The notes: generated from the sequence alone by a model not told the origin. A stretch of DNA of 7,625 nt from Anaerolineae bacterium (GCA_030612185.1 JAUWOI010000196.1:1-7625), one strand, 5' to 3'. Shown: positions 1 through 5,393, numbered from the stretch's first letter. Numbers and translations: made by a program.

Positions 1-519
1 AGGGTGCGCAGGAATTGTTCCGGGCGAGGCTTCGCCGCGCCGGTCTCGTCGGAAAAGGTCAGGGCGCGGAAGTGGGGGCAGCAGGCCATCGCGGCGGAGG
101 ATTTCGCGCAGCACCCGCCCCGGCGTCAGTCCGGTGTCGGAGATGAGCCCCAGGCGATAGCGCCGGGACAGGCGAGGCAGCACCTCGGCCACGCCGGGGA
201 CAGGCCGGGGCGCATCGCTGCGCAGAAGAATCTCCTCGATAGGCCGGCACAGGCCAGCCAGCGTCTCGTCGGACAGGGCAACTTTGAGAAAGGCCAACAT
301 CTCCCGCAGCCAGTGTTCGACGGTGATGGAGCGCTGCTCCTCCCGCCAGGTGCGTTCCCACATGGACCAGGCGTGGCGGTAGGCCGCCTCGAGGGCCGTC
401 CAGGGGCGCGGCTGCGAGTGGCGGGCCAGCACCTTCTCCAGCAGATGCAGCCGCTCATCTCGGGCGTATGCGTTCTGGTAGAGGGTTCCCCAGAAGTCGA
501 ATGTTACGGCGTGTAACAT
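1..519 (-). CDS. HAD-superfamily hydrolase, 3' end outside window, apparent frameshift at 74-78
   Basis: The start ATG is at 519-517. The N-terminus has the HAD motif I FDFWGTLY (residues 7-14, nucleophile Asp8), a helical cap-like region (about 20-105), and motif II in LGLISDTG (Ser127). The residue two after the nucleophile is Trp10 instead of the Asp that HAD phosphatases use as general acid/base, so a classical phosphatase is unlikely; haloacid dehalogenases also lack that Asp. After GLLP (about residue 148) the frame loses HAD character. The frame reached by removing one C from the run at 74-78 reads HFRALTFSDETGAAKPRPEQF, with the motif III Lys in AAKP. The gene is therefore frameshifted, or the read has one extra base. 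Motif IV would lie outside the window. It begins 17 nt after the restriction-modification gene ends, on the same strand, so the two are probably co-transcribed. Substrate unknown. The HAD assignment is strong; whether the gene is intact is not known. Confidence 0.8.
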   Translation of the reverse strand, partial: MLHAVTFDFWGTLYQNAYARDERLHLLEKVLARHSQPRPWTALEAAYRHAWSMWERTWREEQRSITVEHWLREMLAFLKVALSDETLAGLCRPIEEILLRSDAPRPVPGVAEVLPRLSRRYRLGLISDTGLTPGRVLREILRRDGLLPPLPRPDLFRRDRRGEASPGTIPAHP

Positions 520-532
520 GGTCGTTTGTCTA

Positions 533-538
533 CTCCTC
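533..538 (-). promoter_or_regulatory. Ribosome binding site of the HAD gene, overlapping the upstream stop codon
   Basis: On the minus strand GAGGAG (538-533) overlaps the TGA stop (539-537) of the restriction-modification gene and lies 13 nt before the ATG at 519. The spacing is longer than ideal. The overlap suggests translational coupling, with ribosomes finishing the upstream gene helping to start the HAD gene. Confidence 0.5.
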
Positions 539-3500
539 ACTCGATGGGCCACGATGAGATCAGGTTGTCAATCTCCCCCATCAGCCGCATCGTCTCCTTA
601 AGGGCCACGACGATCTTCTGGTAGTGAAACATGTCATTGAACGTCAACTTGCGCCCCTTGCGGTCCTTGAGCCACTTGTGCAGTACCTGGTAGCCCCCGA
701 TTTGAAACGCCCACACGTCCGGCTCAATGCTCTCAAAGTACTGCGTCTTGTTGATGTACACCCGGCCCGTGGGCCTGGGTTCCGGCCTTGGTTCTGGCTT
801 GACCTCCACCGGCGCTTCGTTGCCATAGATAGACGGCAGCGCATACATGACCGCCCGCAGCGGCCCGGGGGCTTTGTCGGCGGCGGGAGTGGGTGGTTTT
901 TCTTCCTCGACCTTTTCTACATAGCGGACTTTTTCCACCTTGTCGGAGCCCGCCACAGGGAACCCCGTGATGAGTTGGTTCAGCGCCGGCGACTCCATCA
1001 GGTGCAGGGCCACCAGTTCCTCGCTCCTATCCGCCAGGGCTTTGAACAGCGTCCGGTCTGAGGTGAGGGGCAGGCGGGGGAAGTCAATCTTGAGGAACTC
1101 GGCGTAGCGTTCCCGGTAGGTGGGGGAATGGAAGACGGCGTAGGCATAGTGGAAGATATCCTCTGGGCCGAAGGTGGTCTGCAGGTCACCTTTGCCGTCC
1201 GGCACGAACGCCAGCCCCAGCTTCTCCTTGACGGCACCGATGAACTTGGGCGAGAGGTTGGGTTCGCGGGTGACTTCTTCGGTGGCGAAAAGTGTGTCTT
1301 CGGTGTCTTCGGGAGTAGTGTAGAGGTAGAGAGGGAAGACAACGCCACCGCCTCGATAGTAGACGTTGGTGTCGATAAGCCTGCCGCCGCAGAAAAGCAG
1401 ATTCCAAGTTTCAGATTCGACGACGTGACCTGCTCTGCCTATGACTAGAGCCACATTACTTTCCAGCATATGATGCATACCTGCAGGCCGCGGTCGATCA
1501 ATTACGTCCCGAGAATAGTATATCGGCCGGATGTCGAAAGGACGATACAGACAGAGGTTGAAATCTTCATCCCAATCTTCCCTTGTCTGGAGTTTGGCCC
1601 GTGCTTCAGATAACTTCCAAGATCCAGTATCTTTTAGTTTGAACCTCTCCCTCACCTCATCGTCCGAAAGGGCTTCATCTCGAAACCCGGCGATTCTTGA
1701 CCGAAGACATTTCTGTTCAAAATCAATGACGAAGTGATCTCGGTGAGTCTTGATGCCCCTGCTGTTAAGTGAGAAAATGTCTGGAACGATCCACTCGCGC
1801 TCGTATTCCTCAGAAAGGGCAAACTCCTTCGGCACAAAGAAGAAATATGGCGCTATTGGTTCCAAGTCCTGCCAATCCGTGGTTCTGATGTCGTTCTCCA
1901 GAAGATAGCGATACTTTTCCTCTCTCAAGCCCCAGAGGTCGGCATACTTCACCAGCGCCGGGCCTTCATTCTTCCCCTCCTTCACAAAGAGAGCAATCGC
2001 TACTCCCTGCCGAATGTCAAACACATTTTTGTCAGGGCCGCCGTCGGGCGACGTCTCCCTCACTATAGCATTGCCGTGAAGATTGAGGACATAGATCTCA
2101 TCAAAGGCTTTCATCAATTCCCCACGCATTCCCCGATGGATTAGGCTAAACAGGTAAGCGTGATTGGTGATCATGCCGATGACACCATAGCCGGTGCGCT
2201 CGATACGGTCGTGGGCGAAACGAATGAACTTGATGTAATCGTCAGAAAGAGGCTGGATGTTCCGTTCATTGCGGACAGCCGCCTTGTAGCGATCCATCAG
2301 CCGCTCAATGTGCTCCCCCTTGTTGGCCGAACTGACCGAGTAGGGGGGATTGCCCAACACTACCATGATGGGCTTATCGCGCTTGACTTCCGCCGCAGCG
2401 TTGGCCTCCTCGGTGATGAACCTGGCAAAGCCCATCGTCTCGGCCTGAGTGATCGCCTCCTCCAGCGTGTTGGTCAGGTAGATGCCCAGCCGCTGGTCGC
2501 CAGCAAAGTTGTAGCCTGTCTCCTGGAGCAGGATACCCAACTTCATGTGGGCCACGGCGTAGGGGGCCATCAGTAACTCAAAGCCAAAGACGCGGGGCAG
2601 AAGGTTGTTCTCGACGTAGTCGCTCCAGCCGCCGGCCTGGCCCATCCCGGTCAAGGTCTCGTGAATCTGCTGGATGACGAAGTAGAGGAATGTCGCCGTA
2701 CCAGCCGCCGGGTCGAGGACGAGCGTGTTGGTGTCGGCCAGCCCCAGGGGACGGTCGAAGCGTGTCTTGACGATGTGATTGAGGGAATGGACGATGTAGG
2801 AGACTACCGGTTCGGGAGTGTAGTAGACACCACGCCGTACACGCTCCCTGGGGTCATACGCGGCTAGAAAGGTCTCGTAGAAGTGGACTACCGGGTCTTC
2901 CTGTCGGGTGCGCTTCCCAAAGTCGCGCAGGATCTCCGCCATGTCCGCCCGCGCCAGCAGGTAGGCGAGATCGTCCACCAGCCAGGCAATGCGGTCATCC
3001 AGGCCCGGGCCAGCGATCTCGTTGAACAGGTCACGCAGGAAGGGATTGGTCCTGGGCAAATTCCAGGCCGCCTTCTCGCGGGTAAAGTTCTGCCCATTCG
3101 CAACACGGATGCGGGCGGCAAAGAGGCCATACGTGATCGTCTGGGCGTACATGTCGGCAAACTGCGCCGGTGTGAGGAAGGGAATCAGTGTCTCCCGGAA
3201 AGCCTTCAGTTGGGCGTGCAGCATCCCCTGCTCCGTCTCCTGCCTGAAGGTCTCCTCGATGAGATCGCGCATCATGCGGGCCAGGGCGGCCATACGCCGG
3301 GCCAACTCTCCAGGCCGGCCGTGGATAGGGACCTCCTGGAGGAGGAACTTCTGAAGGAGGCCGGCGACAGCCTGAACGCCATCTTTGGACCTCTTGACCT
3401 TCCCGTCCCTGGTCACGGTAGCCAGCCGGGCGGTCTCCCGGTGTTCGCCTTCCACGTACCAGCGGAACTCCAGGTAGTCGGTCAGGATCAGGTTATTGAG

Positions 3501-3785
3501 CGAAGCGCGGTAGCGGCGCAGTTGCTCGGACCGCTCGGCGGTGTCCAGGTTGGTACCCACGTCCTTCGCCTCAATGTAGCCAATGGGCGTGTGAGCGCGG
3601 GTGATGACATAGTCGGGTGCGCCACACTCCACGCGCCTGGGCTCATTGGTTGCCAGAACCCCATCGCCCACTGTTTCAAGCAGCGCCTCCAAAGCCGAAC
3701 GGTGGGTGTGCTCGGTCGCCGCGCCTGTCGAGAGGTTCTGCCGGAGTTTTTGCAGGTACGTCTTGAAGGGATCAGGGTTGGTCAT
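537..3785 (-). CDS. Type ISP-like single-chain restriction-modification enzyme (nuclease, N6-adenine methyltransferase and specificity region)
   Basis: A 1082-residue protein expected to both methylate adenine in a specific DNA site and cleave unmodified DNA. Residues 50-95 form a PD-(D/E)XK nuclease of the Mrr/HsdR kind: Asp58 in APDYV, Glu72 and Lys74 in IEAKD, then Gln88-Tyr92 matching the QxxxY motif of type I R subunits. A helical spacer (about 150-310) leads to the methyltransferase: YYTP (321-324), the SAM-binding motif DPAAGTATF (358-366), GFEL (401-404) and catalytic NPPY (479-482). Residues about 560-1080 resemble the C-terminal specificity region of type ISP enzymes, ending in INKTQYF and GGYQVLHKWLKDRKGR. 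No Walker A motif is visible. LlaBIII-type enzymes (about 1,570 aa) carry an SF2 helicase between nuclease and methyltransferase; this protein does not, so it may cleave like type IIG enzymes rather than by translocation. There is a P/E-rich insertion at about 957-1006 and lower GC over the specificity region. The start is supported by GGAAGTG upstream. Target sequence unknown. Confidence 0.9.
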   Translation of the reverse strand: MTNPDPFKTYLQKLRQNLSTGAATEHTHRSALEALLETVGDGVLATNEPRRVECGAPDYVITRAHTPIGYIEAKDVGTNLDTAERSEQLRRYRASLNNLILTDYLEFRWYVEGEHRETARLATVTRDGKVKRSKDGVQAVAGLLQKFLLQEVPIHGRPGELARRMAALARMMRDLIEETFRQETEQGMLHAQLKAFRETLIPFLTPAQFADMYAQTITYGLFAARIRVANGQNFTREKAAWNLPRTNPFLRDLFNEIAGPGLDDRIAWLVDDLAYLLARADMAEILRDFGKRTRQEDPVVHFYETFLAAYDPRERVRRGVYYTPEPVVSYIVHSLNHIVKTRFDRPLGLADTNTLVLDPAAGTATFLYFVIQQIHETLTGMGQAGGWSDYVENNLLPRVFGFELLMAPYAVAHMKLGILLQETGYNFAGDQRLGIYLTNTLEEAITQAETMGFARFITEEANAAAEVKRDKPIMVVLGNPPYSVSSANKGEHIERLMDRYKAAVRNERNIQPLSDDYIKFIRFAHDRIERTGYGVIGMITNHAYLFSLIHRGMRGELMKAFDEIYVLNLHGNAIVRETSPDGGPDKNVFDIRQGVAIALFVKEGKNEGPALVKYADLWGLREEKYRYLLENDIRTTDWQDLEPIAPYFFFVPKEFALSEEYEREWIVPDIFSLNSRGIKTHRDHFVIDFEQKCLRSRIAGFRDEALSDDEVRERFKLKDTGSWKLSEARAKLQTREDWDEDFNLCLYRPFDIRPIYYSRDVIDRPRPAGMHHMLESNVALVIGRAGHVVESETWNLLFCGGRLIDTNVYYRGGGVVFPLYLYTTPEDTEDTLFATEEVTREPNLSPKFIGAVKEKLGLAFVPDGKGDLQTTFGPEDIFHYAYAVFHSPTYRERYAEFLKIDFPRLPLTSDRTLFKALADRSEELVALHLMESPALNQLITGFPVAGSDKVEKVRYVEKVEEEKPPTPAADKAPGPLRAVMYALPSIYGNEAPVEVKPEPRPEPRPTGRVYINKTQYFESIEPDVWAFQIGGYQVLHKWLKDRKGRKLTFNDMFHYQKIVVALKETMRLMGEIDNLISSWPIE

Positions 3786-3789
3786 AGGT

Positions 3790-3796
3790 CACTTCC
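3790..3796 (-). promoter_or_regulatory. Ribosome binding site of the restriction-modification gene
   Basis: Reading the minus strand, GGAAGTG (3796-3790) stands 4 nt before the ATG at 3785-3783; counted from its GGAAG core the gap is 6 nt. It supports that ATG as the start. I found no convincing -10/-35 pair for this gene in 3797-3950. Confidence 0.5.
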
Positions 3797-3852
3797 ACTG
3801 GCTGGTAATCTCATACAACAGGCCTGCTGCAAAATAGCCAGACGTTGATCTT

Positions 3853-3882
3853 GCCGAAGGGCCTGTCCTGAGCGAAGCCGAC
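3853..3882. repeat. Possible copy of a dispersed intergenic repeat
   Basis: The stretch GCCGAAGGGCCTGTCCTGAG followed by CGAAGCCGAC resembles, from memory, short CTTCGGC/GCGAAGCC-rich elements scattered between genes in many environmental GC-rich bacteria. Its last part (AGCGAAGCCG) recurs at 5345-5354 in the leader of the secreted-protein gene. Only one long copy is in this window, so this is a suggestion from sequence style. Confidence 0.3.
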
Positions 3883-3916
3883 AAGCATCCTTCACACGGC
3901 GCGGGCTAACTCCTAA

Positions 3917-3938
3917 ATAGGTGAAGTACTTCGCCTAT
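3917..3938. promoter_or_regulatory. Imperfect palindrome, candidate operator 1
   Basis: A 22-bp palindrome ATAGGTGAAGT/ACTTCGCCTAT with one mismatched pair (T3922 against G3933). Its centre GAAGTACTTC resembles the centre of the larger palindrome 12 nt downstream (GCGAAGCATTTCGC). The two sites lie upstream of an ArsR-like coding remnant and upstream of the divergent restriction-modification gene. ArsR/SmtB-family repressors bind such AT-flanked inverted repeats as dimers. Binding by the ArsR-like protein is inferred. Confidence 0.45.
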
Positions 3939-3950
3939 CGCTGATCTGGT

Positions 3951-3982
3951 GCGTGATATGCGAAGCATTTCGCATATCACGC
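3951..3982. promoter_or_regulatory. Perfect 14-bp inverted repeat, candidate operator 2
   Basis: GCGTGATATGCGAA (3951-3964), a 4-base centre GCAT, then TTCGCATATCACGC (3969-3982): a perfect 14-bp inverted repeat. The ATATGCGAA/TTCGCATAT core has the form of an ArsR-family operator. No T-run follows on the plus strand and no A-run precedes it, so it is not a typical intrinsic terminator. It lies about 165 bp upstream of the minus-strand restriction-modification gene and at the very start of the ArsR-like open frame, as expected for an autoregulatory site between divergent genes. Confidence 0.55.
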
Positions 3983-4336
3983 CAAATGTGGAAACGGCGA
4001 CTCGCCCATATTATATATCAACGGCGGCACTCGCACAAGCGACAATCCCCACTTTCCCGCTTCCCTCACCCCGACCGGCGACGGTGGGACGAGGAGGCGG
4101 CCCCCCACGAGCGGGCCGATGCCGTGGGAGCAGTGGGAGCAGTCAGACAAACCACCGTCTCGCACCACCTGAAGGTGCTACGCGACCGGGGGCTGGTCAC
4201 AGCCACGCGGGAGGGCAACGCCGTCCGGTATACACTGCGCGACCGCCGCATCATACAGGCGCTAGATTTGTTGCGGGCAGTGATGGCTGACGTGTTGGCA
4301 GAGCGGGCAAAACTGGCCGGCGCGATCGCCCAATGA
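3953..4336 (+). pseudogene. ArsR-family transcriptional repressor, N-terminal half degenerate or truncated
   Basis: The open frame gives 127 residues, of which only about residues 65-127 (4145-4336) look like ArsR. RQTTVSHHLKVLRDRGLV is the recognition helix and turn, TATREGNAVRYTL is the beta-wing, and ALDLLRAVMADVLAERAKL is the C-terminal helix. The preceding region should hold the first helices (family pattern ADPTRxRIL...LAxxL), but instead is Arg/His/Pro-rich. I could not find the missing part convincingly in the other two forward frames, although another frame from 3949 gives an N-terminus that might be original. The only early starts (GTG 3953, ATG 3986) lack a Shine-Dalgarno site, and GTG 3953 falls inside the palindrome. 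A 6-C run at 4101-4106 and a tandem 9-nt duplication at 4124-4141 mark likely damage points. Metal-binding cysteines are absent from the surviving part. The full-length protein would be a dimeric repressor; this copy is probably non-functional or an N-terminal variant. Confidence 0.6.
4124..4141 (+). repeat. Tandem 9-nt duplication in the ArsR-like remnant
   Basis: GTGGGAGCA occurs twice in direct succession (4124-4132, 4133-4141), adding three residues (VGA) just before the recognition helix. Removing one copy keeps the frame. It looks like a slippage product at the edge of the recognisable ArsR domain. Confidence 0.7.
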
Positions 4337-4417
4337 TTCTATAGCGTGGTCTCCGGCCGCAACAAAAGGTGACATGGCGGCGCAGGACGGCACACCGGCC
4401 TGAAGTGGTGGCACTGG

Positions 4418-4445
4418 TTGACACCGCCGCACTTTCGGCTACAAT
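4418..4445 (+). promoter_or_regulatory. Sigma-70-type promoter of the Crp/Fnr gene
   Basis: The -35 box TTGACA (4418-4423) is a perfect match. A 16-nt spacer leads to the -10 box TACAAT (4440-4445), one base off consensus. The expected start of transcription is about 4452-4455, which coincides with the GTG/ATG start of the gene, so the mRNA would have little or no leader. Confidence 0.75.
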
Positions 4446-4454
4446 GGTGCTGTG

Positions 4455-5144
4455 ATGGAGACCACTGCCCAGGCCCTGCGCCGCATTTCCCTCTTCAATG
4501 GCCTCTCCGATAGCGCACTGGCCCGCGTCGCTGACGCGGCTATCCGCCGCACCTACACTCCCGGTGAGATCATCATCATTGAGGGCGACCCCTGCCAGGC
4601 AGCCTACTTCGTCGCGGAAGGACAGGTGCGCGTCTACCGCCTCTCCCCCGGCGGCCGCGAACAGGTGCTGGTGCAACTGGGGCCGGGCCAGGCCTTCAAC
4701 ACGGTGCCTCCCTTCAAACCCCACGGCGTCAACCACGCCACTGTCGAGGCCCTCATGCCGGGCACCCTCTACGCCATCCCCTGCGACGACCTCCACCGCC
4801 TGGTGGGCGAGTGCCCGGAAATGGCCCTGGCCCTCCTGCGTGACTTCGCCGGCCGGCTGGACCATCTGACCAACCTGGTGGAGGACCTCTCGCTGCGCAC
4901 GGTGCGGGGGCGGCTAGCCCGCTTCCTGCTGGAGCGCGCTTCGACCGATCTCAGCGGAACCGCAGAGGCAGATGTGGTCACCCAACGCTGGACGCAGGAG
5001 GAAATCGCCGTCCACCTGGGCACGGTGCGGGACATGGTGGGGCGCACGCTGCGGGCCTTTGCCGACGCCGGGTTGATACAGATGTACCGTCAGCGTTTGG
5101 TGCTCCTCGACCGGGAGGGGCTGGAGGCTGAGGCACAGCGCTGA
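4455..5144 (+). CDS. Crp/Fnr-family transcriptional regulator
   Basis: A 229-residue cytoplasmic DNA-binding regulator of normal family length. Residues about 12-115 form the cyclic-nucleotide-binding-like beta-roll (PGEIIIIEGDP, YFVAEGQVRVYRLSPGGREQVLVQLGPGQAF). Residues about 120-150 are the dimer helix (ALALLRDFAGRLDHL). The winged helix follows at about 176-220, with the helix-turn-helix TQEEIAVHLGTVRDMVGRTL (180-199). The pocket region reads FNTVPPFKPHGVNHATVEAL where Crp has a GEL...RxA pattern, so cAMP is not the obvious ligand. There is no N-terminal cysteine cluster as in Fnr; Cys47, Cys110 and Cys120 are scattered. I chose ATG 4455 over the adjoining GTG 4452. No Shine-Dalgarno site is present, and the promoter position implies leaderless translation. 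The gene stands alone, with 249 nt to the next gene. Its targets and signal are unknown. Confidence 0.9.
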   Translation: METTAQALRRISLFNGLSDSALARVADAAIRRTYTPGEIIIIEGDPCQAAYFVAEGQVRVYRLSPGGREQVLVQLGPGQAFNTVPPFKPHGVNHATVEALMPGTLYAIPCDDLHRLVGECPEMALALLRDFAGRLDHLTNLVEDLSLRTVRGRLARFLLERASTDLSGTAEADVVTQRWTQEEIAVHLGTVRDMVGRTLRAFADAGLIQMYRQRLVLLDREGLEAEAQR

Positions 5145-5156
5145 CAGAACGACCCC

Positions 5157-5181
5157 GGCAGGTCTCCTCCATCTACCTGCC
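5157..5181 (+). terminator. Weak hairpin after the Crp/Fnr gene
   Basis: GGCAGGT (5157-5163) pairs perfectly with ACCTGCC (5175-5181) across an 11-nt loop, 12 nt after the stop codon. The following bases are C/T-rich (CTCTCCCCTTTC) but lack a real T-run, so termination here is only possible. Confidence 0.3.
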
Positions 5182-5237
5182 CCCGGTGACCTCTCCCCTT
5201 TCGCAGTCCCCAATCCGCCAATCTCCCTCCTCCAGTA

Positions 5238-5285
5238 TTTGACACGCTGTTTGACACGCCCTGTGCCACGCTCCGTGAAACGGCC
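5238..5285 (+). repeat. Four tandem 12-bp units upstream of the secreted-protein promoter
   Basis: Successive units are TTTGACACGCTG, TTTGACACGCCC, TGTGCCACGCTC and CGTGAAACGGCC. Positions 3-4 (TG) and 7-9 (ACG) are the same in all four; the first two units agree at 10 of 12 positions. The array ends 6 nt before a TATAAT box. Direct repeats of about one helical turn, upstream of a promoter with no proper -35, are typical of activator sites (for example OmpR/PhoB-type response regulators). The binding protein is unknown. The first two units contain TTGACA, but they are too far from the -10 (35 nt or more) to act as its -35. Confidence 0.6.
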
Positions 5286-5288
5286 TGC

Positions 5289-5297
5289 TGCTATAAT
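5289..5297 (+). promoter_or_regulatory. Extended -10 promoter of the secreted-protein gene
   Basis: TGCTATAAT combines a perfect -10 hexamer (5292-5297) with an upstream TG one base away, the extended -10 form. No acceptable -35 lies 16-18 nt upstream, which agrees with dependence on an activator at the 12-bp repeats. The expected transcription start is about 5304-5305. Confidence 0.65.
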
Positions 5298-5304
5298 GTA
5301 GGGT

Positions 5305-5373
5305 ATGACGCGGAACGTGTGTGGGCTGCTTCGCGGCCCTTGCCAGCGAAGCCGGGGCAGTGCCCCAGATTAG
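5305..5373 (+). other. Possible leader ORF (22 codons) in the 5' region of the secreted-protein gene
   Basis: ATG at 5305 lies 8 nt after the -10 box, so it would be at or next to the 5' end of the transcript and could be translated as a leaderless ORF. It reads MTRNVCGLLRGPCQRSRGSA then PD and stops at TAG 5371-5373, 20 nt before the main ATG. It overlaps the hairpin at 5328-5352. It may be a chance open frame; no composition or homology evidence supports it beyond its position. Confidence 0.3.
5328..5352 (+). promoter_or_regulatory. Leader hairpin upstream of the secreted-protein gene
   Basis: GCTTCGC (5328-5334) pairs with GCGAAGC (5346-5352) across an 11-nt loop. A second short GC-rich inverted repeat, GGGGCA-G-TGCCCC, follows at 5354-5366. 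Both lie in the predicted untranslated leader. They could stabilise the mRNA or couple with translation of the small leader ORF. No T-run follows. Confidence 0.4.
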
Positions 5374-5380
5374 TCTATGA

Positions 5381-5387
5381 GGGAGGA
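5381..5387 (+). promoter_or_regulatory. Ribosome binding site of the secreted-protein gene
   Basis: GGGAGGA ends 6 nt before ATG 5394, an excellent Shine-Dalgarno match and spacing. It fixes the start of the large plus-strand frame and contrasts with the leaderless start of the neighbouring Crp/Fnr gene. Confidence 0.8.
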
Positions 5388-5393
5388 TTGACG

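Noticed and set aside
4..516. A 170-codon plus-strand frame opposite the HAD gene
   Set aside because: HAD motifs I, II and III are found on the minus strand; the plus-strand product is low-information.
2342..2347. Six-G run (plus strand) inside the NPPY codons as a phase-variation tract
   Set aside because: Six bases is short for a contingency locus and is fully explained by the two proline codons of the catalytic motif.
2883..3848. A 321-codon plus-strand frame opposite the nuclease part of the restriction-modification gene
   Set aside because: It is opposite a gene with clear catalytic motifs; its own product is Gly/Arg/Leu-rich without any family pattern.
4337..4417. Terminator or operator between the ArsR remnant and the Crp/Fnr promoter
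   Set aside because: Only short 4-6 bp GC inverted repeats are present, with no T-run and no Crp- or Fnr-type box.
4444..4454. ATG GTG CTG TGA mini-ORF overlapping the Crp/Fnr start
   Set aside because: Its ATG lies within the -10 box and would not be transcribed from this promoter.
4251..4865. A 204-codon minus-strand frame across the Crp/Fnr gene and promoter
   Set aside because: It overlaps a well-supported regulator and its promoter and shows no domain of its own.
5238..5285. Tandem repeats as a CRISPR array
   Set aside because: Units are 12 bp, contiguous and without spacers.
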